The notes beneath the pieces were generated by a model. It saw only the letters and a program-made list of their open reading frames with translations, had not been told where the DNA came from and did no database searches. From Patescibacteria group bacterium (GTDB taxonomy: Bacteria > Patescibacteriota > Patescibacteriia > 2-12-FULL-60-25): 46,051 nucleotides of DNA. Location: positions 1 to 46,051 of the forward strand of contig JAGOTP010000009.1 of assembly GCA_018061755.1 (NCBI GenBank), in the 5' to 3' direction. This document shows positions 41,901-46,051 of the stretch, piece after piece (the stretch's first letter is position 1; each line of letters opens with the position of its first letter). Position numbers and translations under genes: made by a program.

Positions 41901-44118
41901 TACGACGACTGAAGATTGCTCTTTCACGATGGATAACTACTATTTGTCGAATGCGCCAACCATGTTCGACACTCGTATGTTTGCCAGTAGTCGCTCGCTG
42001 CAGATGTCTTCTACAGCAGATACGCGACGTGGGAGCTTCACGGCGGGGGGCTGTGGTACTTGGCCTCAGAGCATCTGTCGTGGACTCGCTTCGGGTGGAA
42101 TGTGGATTGTGAATACGGGAAACCCTCGTTTGGAGAACGCGAGTGCGGTTTACGAAGCGCCATCCTATACAACGGCAGGACGTGGCGTAAACCTTGGGAG
42201 AGATTTCCGTCAGATTGAATATACGTTCCGTTATCCGGGAGCTGTTCAGGCGACGGGTTATCAGGGAATGATCCTAGTCGGTGCGTGTATCCAAGCGGAT
42301 AATCCTCGCAGCGGTGCCAGTACGTCTCGTGGTCTGTGTACGGGTGGTACGCGTGACGGCCGCGTCTGTGGAACTGATTCCGACTGTGTAGCGGTTGATT
42401 CGGTAGCCGATCGACCATTGAGTCGCTGTGGTCCGGTGTCTACTCGTGCCAGTGATAACGCTCCTTGGGAGCCGGTTTCTGAATGTAGAATAAATGACAC
42501 AAGTTTGCAGCCCGCTGGTTCGCCAGGTGTGAACTTGAACAATGACAACAACATCTGTACGCATGAACAGGGGTATGTGCCGCGTATCGATCTTTGTCCA
42601 AATCCGAATGATCAATACTGTGGCTTGATCGCTTACAACGTCCGTCGTCCGCTTGATTCAGTTGCTACAGCGGCTCCAGCCCGCTTGCCGACGGATGTGA
42701 CACTGGGTCTTCATAAGCTGCCCTACTTGCTCGGTGAAGGCGACGTGGATGCACCAGATACCTATAGCGCTACCTACCTCCCACGTCCTCCGATGGTCGC
42801 CGCTCCAGACATTCGAAACTGTCCTTCTCCTGGTAAGTGTCAGGTTCAGGGTCTGAATAAGATGTCGCTTGACGGTTCGTCTGAGGGAATCGTGAGTGTT
42901 CCAAGTAGCCAAGCTAAGAGCGTCCTGCGTTTCTACGCCTGGGCCGCTCACAACCAGATGCCGCTTCGTTCGATCAATCTTGATTGGGGTGATGGACAAG
43001 TACAGGCCATCAACGACGGAAAACTCAAGAACCACAAACCTTACTGTGCGGTTCGCAAAGAGTGTGTGACGATCAGTCGTAGCGCTGGTGTATCTCGTGA
43101 CAAGGTCGATTCAAATGGGCTGACTTGTAACACAGACAACGACTGTCCGACGGGTGGTGGTAGCTGTCAGGCGATCGGTACCTGCCGAGACAATACGGGC
43201 ATTCTGTGTACGAACGATTCACAGTGTCGCAGTTCATCTTCCAGTAAAGACGTCTGTCAGATCCGTAATTTCTTCGGAAATAGTGCAGAAGCCTGTGAAG
43301 AAAACTACTTCGAGTTTACTCACCTCTATACCTGTAACGGTCCGGGTAGCTTGCCACTCTGTCGTCGTCCAGCGTTGACGGGTCGCACGACTGGTGGTCA
43401 AGAAGTGGTTCCAGCCAGTGTCGAATTGACTGGTGGTTGTCACTACGGTCGCTACGAAGCCGACATGATGAACGGTCGACAAACGACGGATCGTGCCACC
43501 TGCGATGCCTCGGCTGGTGTCAGTCCGCTGGTCGCCTGTATCCGCTCAGTCAACCAGCGTCTCGGTTTGACCGGCACGGCTGCTCTGGCTGAAACGACGG
43601 AGGCTGCCACTGCCAATGGAATCTCATGTGTGACACGTATTCCTGAGACTGGAACGAACGCCAACCACTGTGAACGCGATCCAAACCGCATCTGTAACCT
43701 CGCTGATGTAAACAGCTGTGCTCCAGGCGATCGCTGTCTGCCAAACTTGGCTCCAACCGGTGGTTGCTGGGATGATCAAGTCCAAGTCTGTCGCTTCACT
43801 CCTCGTGTCATGGTCCAAGACAACTGGGGTTGGTGTACGGGAGAATGTCGAACGACGAGAGACAGTGGGGGAGCGGCAGCTGATGATCGTAACCCTTCCG
43901 CTGGAGGACCGATTGCGCTGCATCCGTACGGTGGGTGTTATGCCGCGACGCCGGTGGGTGCTGAGAAGACGATCATTGATAACGCTGCAAACTTCAATGA
44001 TAGAGTTCCTTTCCGAAATGAGTGCAGAACAAGTCTTCCAACATCGGGCGCTGGTAATCAGGAGCTAAGACCTTGGATTGTTTATCCGGGCAGCATCAAT
44101 CTTCGAAGTAGTCGCTAA
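32956..44118 (+). CDS. giant secreted cysteine-rich protein (3720 residues)
   Basis: The largest gene here, about 24% of the window and roughly 400 kDa. A signal peptide (RIAFILVTAVTGLALCLG, cleavage near ALA at ~33) precedes a helical N-terminal region (~35-340) with a LFLGQMAYDAAEYIATGGKG segment and a Cys pair, a type I recall from other CPR giant proteins. I count roughly 137 cysteines, mostly TGT codons. From ~480 to ~1600 a C-x5-GC-like motif recurs (near 684, 941, 1017, 1402). Two jelly-roll segments resembling CBM4_9 modules lie at ~705-885 and ~1208-1340. The C-terminal half has a CxGGxxxGxxC motif (near 2121, 2734, 3127) and many CxxDxDC knots. A PKD-like NLDWGDG at ~3342 and its FTHLY end at ~3454 are separated by a Cys-rich insertion. 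No C-terminal membrane anchor is visible. Adhesion to a host or matrix is inferred only. Confidence 0.85.
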   Translation: MDSTRSFRRIAFILVTAVTGLALCLGPIEPALAQATKEMPIPFNVPSPMAVTISANLPEAANQTYKNIYTELTRAGVIALTNATQLFLGQMAYDAAEYIATGGKGQGKLFFDGKFGEYLTNVGSDAAGEFMASLSDSSFFRGVGFNLCQPRDPATLLRLQVSLGDLGSQLFPSSSDLNLPSAGGLASSLGFTPNQYNRPRPRCEFQSVLDNYDTLFRTMSDGDVIRNLERSFDPALSQLGTITSVYNRFLTDVQRQVNDAASQREEGNGFRPVEGLISGNIRTPASVVAEATNEQIVRKPGADQTAIVSSMLSNAWEAGPIQLAIYTGSIFVNTLASKFMQRIFEKGLGGSFTPSLSLDLSGPDSVAVYGKTDARNANIDLKNPPPQQVADYDVVSQMQTCLPAQRGTWNCVMDQSLVQAVRSKTQEGGVTVREALERNMLHGDWRLIPTVRTRENQDDQCYTYAYCAGNLQKMRLMRILPVGFELAANSVNNVRRCDTPEGCVTLSEVVKNFAACNDNGQLDDAHPWCHLIDPNWVVTSFPQQCSLTGFSDTLVSSKLPIRKEECQDVKTCLSRNDRGECVGGYGYCMAERSVYRFSADVCPAYAASCRIYTNSAGTKVGYLRNTIDRAACDASNAGCLWYSTRRATSTSETDDWTASTSTGERMYFKAATAGQGVATKGLETCPASEEGCTRLYNFTPGKAALNLMINGSFESEDTTTSTDALAWRTPGLAALSAPYFEEMRNARLTDWTSETAFVGGKSIKLQGTAGIVPQSVWQSVEIVPGRVYSFSTYARSMAGSASLNVGVIPYRNSDGSGSETEIELRTRYHSSLELSTYNMADRTYNAYNKAYTSELTTDWARHEFSFVAPTSSRYAYITLGGVNVLVDGIQLEEGEYATPFVETFSSGLPTVFMKVAPDELQCSRPVTDRSRSALCGNFAQTCSQLEAGCQGYQDQEGGQQIPAILSENDLCPAMCVGYAEYRKAPSSFDLVKDIDPRFSDPEEATSTYFIPGTAGQCTQQDVGCEEFTLLDDNGASDGATAAYSYLRACEKPGTDSETYFTWEGADTVGYQLRTWSLKRDTGPFDLGPRILTKIQADQISFKEPDTCNEGSWRTAADPDCRQFYDARGRIFYRYFSQTILSANECTNVRLTRSSRNDCERTGGRYNERGECTYGAYLPESRSCNARATSCRMYMGASAGNTQATFRQSFREDFAPFGRRGLTTSTEALLVGDVSVKVGDPGVSGEPERPLGYAQTRALFDSSETALYRATFWAKAPATSTSITVRTTREDGGGEAVIGTVRLTPEWQRYTVGLFEGAPNASSTYIVFTAPLLRSAGFGFYFDEVSVTRVQDVVYVRNNTWTTPAQCDQGLDGADEPQAMLNCKAYTNRVGQTVNARRFTRLCRETAIGCSAFVDTRNTDETYARRFVQRNPIDPTRHVPSVVVRPADRYIYLIDDPAKRCNSQNMSCRAFGKPKLAPDRQRLDVERPYETVYYKDDITRYDSALCKPSEAFCAEFKFGTVKEYFRDPATSVCEYRQPVTTEASAGVPSETLLGGWYVKGSDATPCYPSILENGRTYGIARSGDQTYKGYVGACEEAAGECIELRDINDTSDPAQRAGKSYFYIKNDRLDVSTCNGQVDLGRGCVLFRDMSSGALTYNARASYEQYKTQGYKPVTPVDCRNNPENPACVQGGRCRGTRATVTRRISGDPGTAYNNDQDAILQVRGTAVPWTGDGICRTDDDCRVVPNVTNPTVITYNVNNGGALERRTTSTAVVVTEANCQAPPPDQANDANLLLKVSVDRECSQWLGCRSSETVLDPSTNKYKEICSVPALCDKGSGVANDQFCASYVDRRSTSTEPILAQGQVLTASLYAGRGLGLGQRDYSGYAIPDSFQVMDLQNVRVAVEGAKNIPDAAFRLSQEYRLTAAIPMPPLRRITVGGVTRYQHTLRPGLNQAKILNEYQWSDASSDGLAISNPTLALCKHVSSGRIGYYIPSQAADDRRSANCYLPVNTSSELFNFDKVSQTFSASVDAANAALLTRAYPPAECRAQPEQDAPYPASFTTDWDMTKNPPKPLRRLAGFASANTCEFGEDCSCTYKRVEYESSPAVKFYNQYSQSSPPGVCVGGPRDGQSCVPSKIFNAGTNVTTAPADPDGGQTDEATSNSGARANAVNDASSEQLCGPPELGGRCMPFKAVTIIRGTFGSCLERDLSRTIGQNKDLTPCLTWNPTLLLNGDKDPYHYEQSAGYMPPQNSGQYYCLSNARKPKTVPLNSNFFFKTPGEGGTYSGRITKLGYFDGLTSDGDLAEGNDLGARIDGGEPAGSNVSYECELTDDDQDVGGFSADFSALRLINTGRGARQYWETFFRISPAAFAKAYHGRDATTENDIMLSISDRSIGYIGLSPISSPNSTARLACAYNQDWVDGISTPDYTDINAVHGQDSQWQQKFNADFKGVLTRSSEDLIIDPASASGASNVLRDPCIETTAAYRGQTCYFKTWETGYRTVEGDDKTKFVGLSAGNREDGSISLTGSRRTFETLRISTYNAKCDQTKPYFSVRAVFQSKINTGDRAPLPRSEFGTIATQWTMAGFWVTACGGASTDEHYIYMRPRVEYSDVCRELAEVVSRDSKQDAAFTDRVWKDGNFTIPVLGISYNARYSPFSSALNTRNPGVDPLFQTGQEVVGYSRLNPPTFLASGYRTYYSNDPAPKDKWAHLTNIFARVYNIYKYHESQVANGQTACLAGPNKGQKCTPSGDGTSPDCSSNGRCDASRLAASGVTEFTAERCNALSGINAGLTCLPGERREDCHIAPMQLTGSGVDLRTLPCLTQPGWRREGDLWINGSAPGVAQSAAATAGAFRCPNTPASLRRDVIGNAWGGLAWTAGVRGHLCSAPTDQGEIVEGSEECPERIVNGLEIAPASGAPITAQGDRRMQVQCVPRTAGVAITRTAPGRCRVVVPPYSINVPGKPAFEMAGFSTNPDSEGYAYGECTTTEDCSFTMDNYYLSNAPTMFDTRMFASSRSLQMSSTADTRRGSFTAGGCGTWPQSICRGLASGGMWIVNTGNPRLENASAVYEAPSYTTAGRGVNLGRDFRQIEYTFRYPGAVQATGYQGMILVGACIQADNPRSGASTSRGLCTGGTRDGRVCGTDSDCVAVDSVADRPLSRCGPVSTRASDNAPWEPVSECRINDTSLQPAGSPGVNLNNDNNICTHEQGYVPRIDLCPNPNDQYCGLIAYNVRRPLDSVATAAPARLPTDVTLGLHKLPYLLGEGDVDAPDTYSATYLPRPPMVAAPDIRNCPSPGKCQVQGLNKMSLDGSSEGIVSVPSSQAKSVLRFYAWAAHNQMPLRSINLDWGDGQVQAINDGKLKNHKPYCAVRKECVTISRSAGVSRDKVDSNGLTCNTDNDCPTGGGSCQAIGTCRDNTGILCTNDSQCRSSSSSKDVCQIRNFFGNSAEACEENYFEFTHLYTCNGPGSLPLCRRPALTGRTTGGQEVVPASVELTGGCHYGRYEADMMNGRQTTDRATCDASAGVSPLVACIRSVNQRLGLTGTAALAETTEAATANGISCVTRIPETGTNANHCERDPNRICNLADVNSCAPGDRCLPNLAPTGGCWDDQVQVCRFTPRVMVQDNWGWCTGECRTTRDSGGAAADDRNPSAGGPIALHPYGGCYAATPVGAEKTIIDNAANFNDRVPFRNECRTSLPTSGAGNQELRPWIVYPGSINLRSSR

Positions 44119-44125
44119 TTCAAAT

Positions 44126-44167
44126 AATCAAAAAGTGAGCCATTATACGGTGGCTCACTTTTTGATT
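44126..44167. terminator. strong bidirectional terminator after the giant gene
   Basis: A perfect 17-bp stem (44126-44142 with 44151-44167) and an 8-nt loop, with AAAAA and TTTTT inside the base on either side. It begins 8 nt after the giant gene's stop codon. It may also limit readthrough from the lipoprotein gene. Confidence 0.93.
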
Positions 44168-44191
44168 TTAAAAAGCATATAAATAGCAAAA

Positions 44192-44222
44192 GACCTCCGC
44201 CGCGTGAATCGCGTCAGAGGTC
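44192..44222 (-). terminator. terminator of the GC-rich lipoprotein gene
   Basis: On the minus strand GACCTC (44222-44217) pairs with GAGGTC (44197-44192), with CGCG/CGCG nested inside, followed by TTTTG. The GC-rich hairpin differs in style from the AT-based terminators of the neighbours and marks the left edge of the GC-rich island. Confidence 0.65.
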
Positions 44223-44246
44223 CCTCGCCGTTCTTGGTGTCGAAGA

Positions 44247-44876
44247 TCACCGCGTGCAGATGCGGAGGACGCCGGTCGTCCTGTTCATGGGCATACCACC
44301 CTGCATTTGCAGCATGTCGGCGCACGAGCTGCACGTGCTGCCGGTCATGGTGTAGCGGAGGATCATCCTCGACCCGTCGCTCATAGGCTGCGACGCACAC
44401 TCGTTGCTGTGGCACTCGGTCCACACTCCCGGAAAGCCGAGCTCGGTGAGCGTGGCGCGTGTGCCGCGCTCACCGCAGATCGGCCTGACCGTGAAGGTCA
44501 TGAGCTGCTGCTCCGTGTTCTCGATGAACGTGACCGTCTGCGCCTGAGCCAGCATCGCCTGGCACATGAAGGCCGGGTCCGGGTTGCAGATGGACGCATC
44601 GTCAGCCACGCTCGCGTCCTCCGCCGCGTCCGTCCCCGCGTCGATCACGACGGGGTTGTCGGTCGGGGTGTCGGTGCTGGGGGGCACGTCCTTCGCGATG
44701 GCCGCGTCGGGCGTGGGGGTCGAGTCGGGCTGGGAGCCGTCCGCGGGGTCGCGGCGGTCGTCCGTCACCGACGTGCTGGAGTCTTCTCGAGGGCCAACTA
44801 CGTTGGAGCCCTCGATCCCGCACGCGGCCATGAGGGCCACGGCGAGGGCGATCAGAATCATTCGCAGCAGCTGCAT
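44247..44876 (-). CDS. putative lipoprotein in a GC-rich, foreign-looking island
   Basis: A 209-residue exported protein. The start at ATG 44876 is fixed by a full AGGAGG Shine-Dalgarno site 7 nt upstream, the best in the window. The signal peptide MQLLRMILIALAVALMAAC ends in a lipobox-like LMAAC, so Cys19 would be lipid-modified. Residues ~35-100 are an Asp/Pro/Ala/Thr-rich linker (for example PTPDAAIAKDVPPSTD, then DAGTDAAEDASVADDAS), a style typical of Myxococcota and related Deltaproteobacteria. The C-terminal ~105 residues hold eight cysteines, including CSSCADML. GC content is clearly higher than the rest of the window, with G/C-ending codons, whereas neighbouring genes use many A/T-ending codons. 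Overlapping plus-strand frames are by-products of the high GC. Recent transfer, or an assembly join, are the two explanations. Confidence 0.75.
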   Translation of the reverse strand: MQLLRMILIALAVALMAACGIEGSNVVGPREDSSTSVTDDRRDPADGSQPDSTPTPDAAIAKDVPPSTDTPTDNPVVIDAGTDAAEDASVADDASICNPDPAFMCQAMLAQAQTVTFIENTEQQLMTFTVRPICGERGTRATLTELGFPGVWTECHSNECASQPMSDGSRMILRYTMTGSTCSSCADMLQMQGGMPMNRTTGVLRICTR

Positions 44877-45168
44877 GTTGCAGCCTCCTCTTGGTGTGGC
44901 GCCCTTGGGGCGCACGGGTTGGAGACGAGCACGACGGTTGGCGGAATGCCTTGGTCGTACGAGAGATCTGAGCTGGGTTAAGCGGTTAAAGGCTTACCAG
45001 TTTAGACAAGAAAGGCGTTATAGTAGAGTCGAATTGTCCTTAAAGGTGCATACGAGGGCGCTGAGAAGCACTCCGTCGTCATGCTGAAAGGTACCATGGG
45101 ACCGATTATCTAAGCAAATAGGGGCGTTTTTGTCAAAAATCTAGAGCCTGAACCCAAGTAGAACTGCT
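44877..45168. other. intergenic region upstream of the lipoprotein gene and of nusA
   Basis: The first ~100 bases remain GC-rich and contain the Shine-Dalgarno site of the lipoprotein gene plus GGGCGCC-type inverted repeats. From about 44980 the composition returns to that of the host. On the minus strand a perfect TTGACA (45136-45131) is followed by GATAAT at a 20-nt spacing, a possible but poorly spaced promoter for the lipoprotein gene. A 31-codon frame on the minus strand (45097-45002) has no ribosome-binding site and no recognisable features. I see no RNA gene here. Confidence 0.5.
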
Positions 45169-45197
45169 TTGACATTTTTTCTCCAAATCCGCATACT
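45169..45197 (+). promoter_or_regulatory. consensus promoter upstream of nusA
   Basis: TTGACA (45169-45174), a 17-nt spacer and CATACT (45192-45197): perfect -35 and 4/6 -10. The predicted start near 45204 gives an ~85-nt leader. A second -10-like TACAAT at 45258-45263 lies closer to the gene but has no good -35. Confidence 0.7.
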
Positions 45198-45205
45198 AGG
45201 CCCTG

Positions 45206-45242
45206 AGTTGACTCGTTCCGGTGGGAGCGGGTCACTTTTTTT
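45206..45242 (+). terminator. terminator-like hairpin in the nusA leader (possible attenuator)
   Basis: A 13-pair stem with one bulged T (45206-45219 with 45224-45236), loop GGTG, followed by seven T (45236-45242). Two G-U pairs (45216/45227 and 45213/45230) would be A-C mismatches on the other strand, which supports the plus direction. CCCTGA (45201-45206) can pair with TCAGGG (45242-45247) just outside, enclosing the T-run. It sits between the consensus promoter and the nusA start, so unregulated termination here would silence nusA from that promoter. Confidence 0.65.
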
Positions 45243-45288
45243 CAGGGCTTAACTACCTACAATTTAACTTGTCTACAACCCAAACCTT

Positions 45289-46051
45289 ATGGCCAGTCCT
45301 ATTTCCCAAGCCATGCGTCAGATCGCGGATGAAAAGAATATTCCGTATGAGTCGGTTCTCGAGACCGTCGCAACGGCTCTGTCCGCCGCTTATCGCAAAG
45401 ATTTTGGCAATAAAAATCAGAATATCCAGGTCGAATTTGATCCGGAGAAATATGACGGCATGACGGGCGGGATCCGTGTCTTCGATGTGAAGCTTGTCAC
45501 GGAAGACATGAAATTGGAGGACGGGTATTTTGAACGCTTTGAAGCCGCCCATGCTCCAAAAAAGAAAGAACGCGATGAACGCGGTCGCGAACGTGCGCCT
45601 GAACCAGAGCCAACGCCGGTTGCGGCTGACGGTACAAGCGATGAGTTCAAGTTCAACCCAAAAACCATGGTCATGTTGTCGGACGCTCGCGATATCAAAT
45701 CCGATGCACGTGTCGGCGAAGAATTGCGCGTTGAGTTGACGGTGCCAGCCGCTTTCGGCCGCATGGCTGCTCAAACCGCCAAGCAAGTCATCTTACAGAA
45801 ATTACGCGAAGCCGAGCGCGGCGTGATTTTCAATGACTTCAAGGGTCGTGAAGGTGAATTGATGAACGTGATCGTTCAGCGCCGTGAAGGCCGTATGGTC
45901 TTGATTGATCTTGGTCGTGCGACAGGTGTGTTGTTGCCAGAAGATCAGATCGAAACCGAACGCTATTTCCCAGGTACGCGTATCAAGGCATTGTTGCGTG
46001 AAGTCAGTATGTCGACCCGTGGTCCAGAAATTCGTTTGACGCGTGCCGCGC
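45289..46051 (+). CDS. nusA: transcription termination/antitermination factor NusA, 3'-truncated by the window
   Basis: The first 254 codons, running off the right edge without a stop. The protein starts MASPISQAMRQIADEKNIP, then ESVLETVATALSAAYRKDFG, the N-terminal RNA-polymerase-binding domain. It continues with AAFGRMAAQTAKQVILQKLREAER, the linker helix before the S1 domain, and ELMNVIVQRREGRMVLIDLGRATGVLLPEDQI, the S1 fold, reaching GTRIKALLREV and STRGPEIRLTRA at the S1/KH boundary. A ~35-residue charged and Pro-rich insertion (PKKKERDERGRERAPEPEP, residues ~89-107, and the following stretch) enlarges the N-terminal domain compared with E. coli. NusA binds RNA polymerase and modulates pausing and termination. 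No Shine-Dalgarno site is visible. The leader contains a terminator-like hairpin. Confidence 0.95.
   Translation, partial: MASPISQAMRQIADEKNIPYESVLETVATALSAAYRKDFGNKNQNIQVEFDPEKYDGMTGGIRVFDVKLVTEDMKLEDGYFERFEAAHAPKKKERDERGRERAPEPEPTPVAADGTSDEFKFNPKTMVMLSDARDIKSDARVGEELRVELTVPAAFGRMAAQTAKQVILQKLREAERGVIFNDFKGREGELMNVIVQRREGRMVLIDLGRATGVLLPEDQIETERYFPGTRIKALLREVSMSTRGPEIRLTRAA

Noticed and set aside
44307-44981. 224-residue plus-strand frame in the GC-rich block (and another at 44566-45087)
   Set aside because: Long frames are expected by chance at high GC; only the minus frame has a Shine-Dalgarno site, lipoprotein signal and terminator.
45002-45097. 31-codon minus-strand frame upstream of the lipoprotein gene
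   Set aside because: No ribosome-binding site, no hydrophobic or other pattern, and length easily reached by chance.
1-46051. Recoded TGA (code 25) as in Gracilibacteria/Absconditabacteria
   Set aside because: Several genes end naturally at TGA (for example 13491-13493 and 14658-14660) with the next gene directly following, and no conserved gene needs TGA as glycine.
1-46051. CRISPR arrays, insertion sequences, rRNA or tRNA genes, prophage
   Set aside because: No regularly spaced direct repeats, transposase or integrase motifs, rRNA-like blocks or tRNA cloverleaf signals were found on reading through.

Overview
The window reads as a chromosomal segment of a Patescibacteria (Candidate Phyla Radiation) bacterium, probably of the Parcubacteria/Uhrbacteria-like side. 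This rests on recalled protein character, not a search: a DUF5667-type protein, an S-layer-type protein with the tyrosine-rich N-terminal and FVWSD C-terminal motifs I associate with CPR cell-surface proteins, a compact infB, a short VanW protein, and a giant cysteine-rich exoprotein. TGA is used as an ordinary stop, so the code-25 lineages are excluded. Shine-Dalgarno sites are scarce, and several promoters place the -10 box only 7-12 nt from the start codon, suggesting leaderless or nearly leaderless mRNAs.

Layout. 1-5185: end of a DUF5667-type protein, a hairpin-rich intergenic region, then a 1305-residue putative S-layer protein closed by a strong terminator. 5242-24036: a cell-surface glycan locus. 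Its plus arm carries an O-antigen-ligase/polymerase-type membrane protein with TPRs, SAM methyltransferases and a run of GT4-like glycosyltransferases. Its minus arm carries Wzm/Wzt-type ABC export genes, glycosyltransferases, an FkbM methyltransferase, a PIG-L deacetylase, a WbqC-family protein and a further methyltransferase. 24194-29271: housekeeping genes (infB, a small unknown gene, thioredoxin, thioredoxin reductase, glutamate-type dehydrogenase). 29293-29552: a candidate structured small RNA on the minus strand with its own consensus promoter and terminator. 29586-32085: VanW protein, a 74-residue protein and an Hsp20 chaperone, all minus. 32185-44118: a membrane-anchored DxDxDG protein followed by a 3720-residue secreted cysteine-rich protein. 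44192-44876: a GC-rich island with one lipoprotein gene that looks foreign. 45169-46051: a promoter, a terminator-like hairpin in the leader, and the 5' part of nusA.

How it fits together: the window alternates core information-processing genes (infB, nusA) and redox/nitrogen genes with a large investment in the cell envelope. A working model is that the glycan locus assembles and exports a decorated polysaccharide attached to or associated with the S-layer, because no lipid A genes and no initiating sugar-phosphate transferase are present here. The least explained objects are the minus-strand RNA at 29293-29517, the giant protein at 32956-44118, the GC-rich lipoprotein cassette and the hairpin in the nusA leader. 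All assignments come from reading the sequence; no database search was run.
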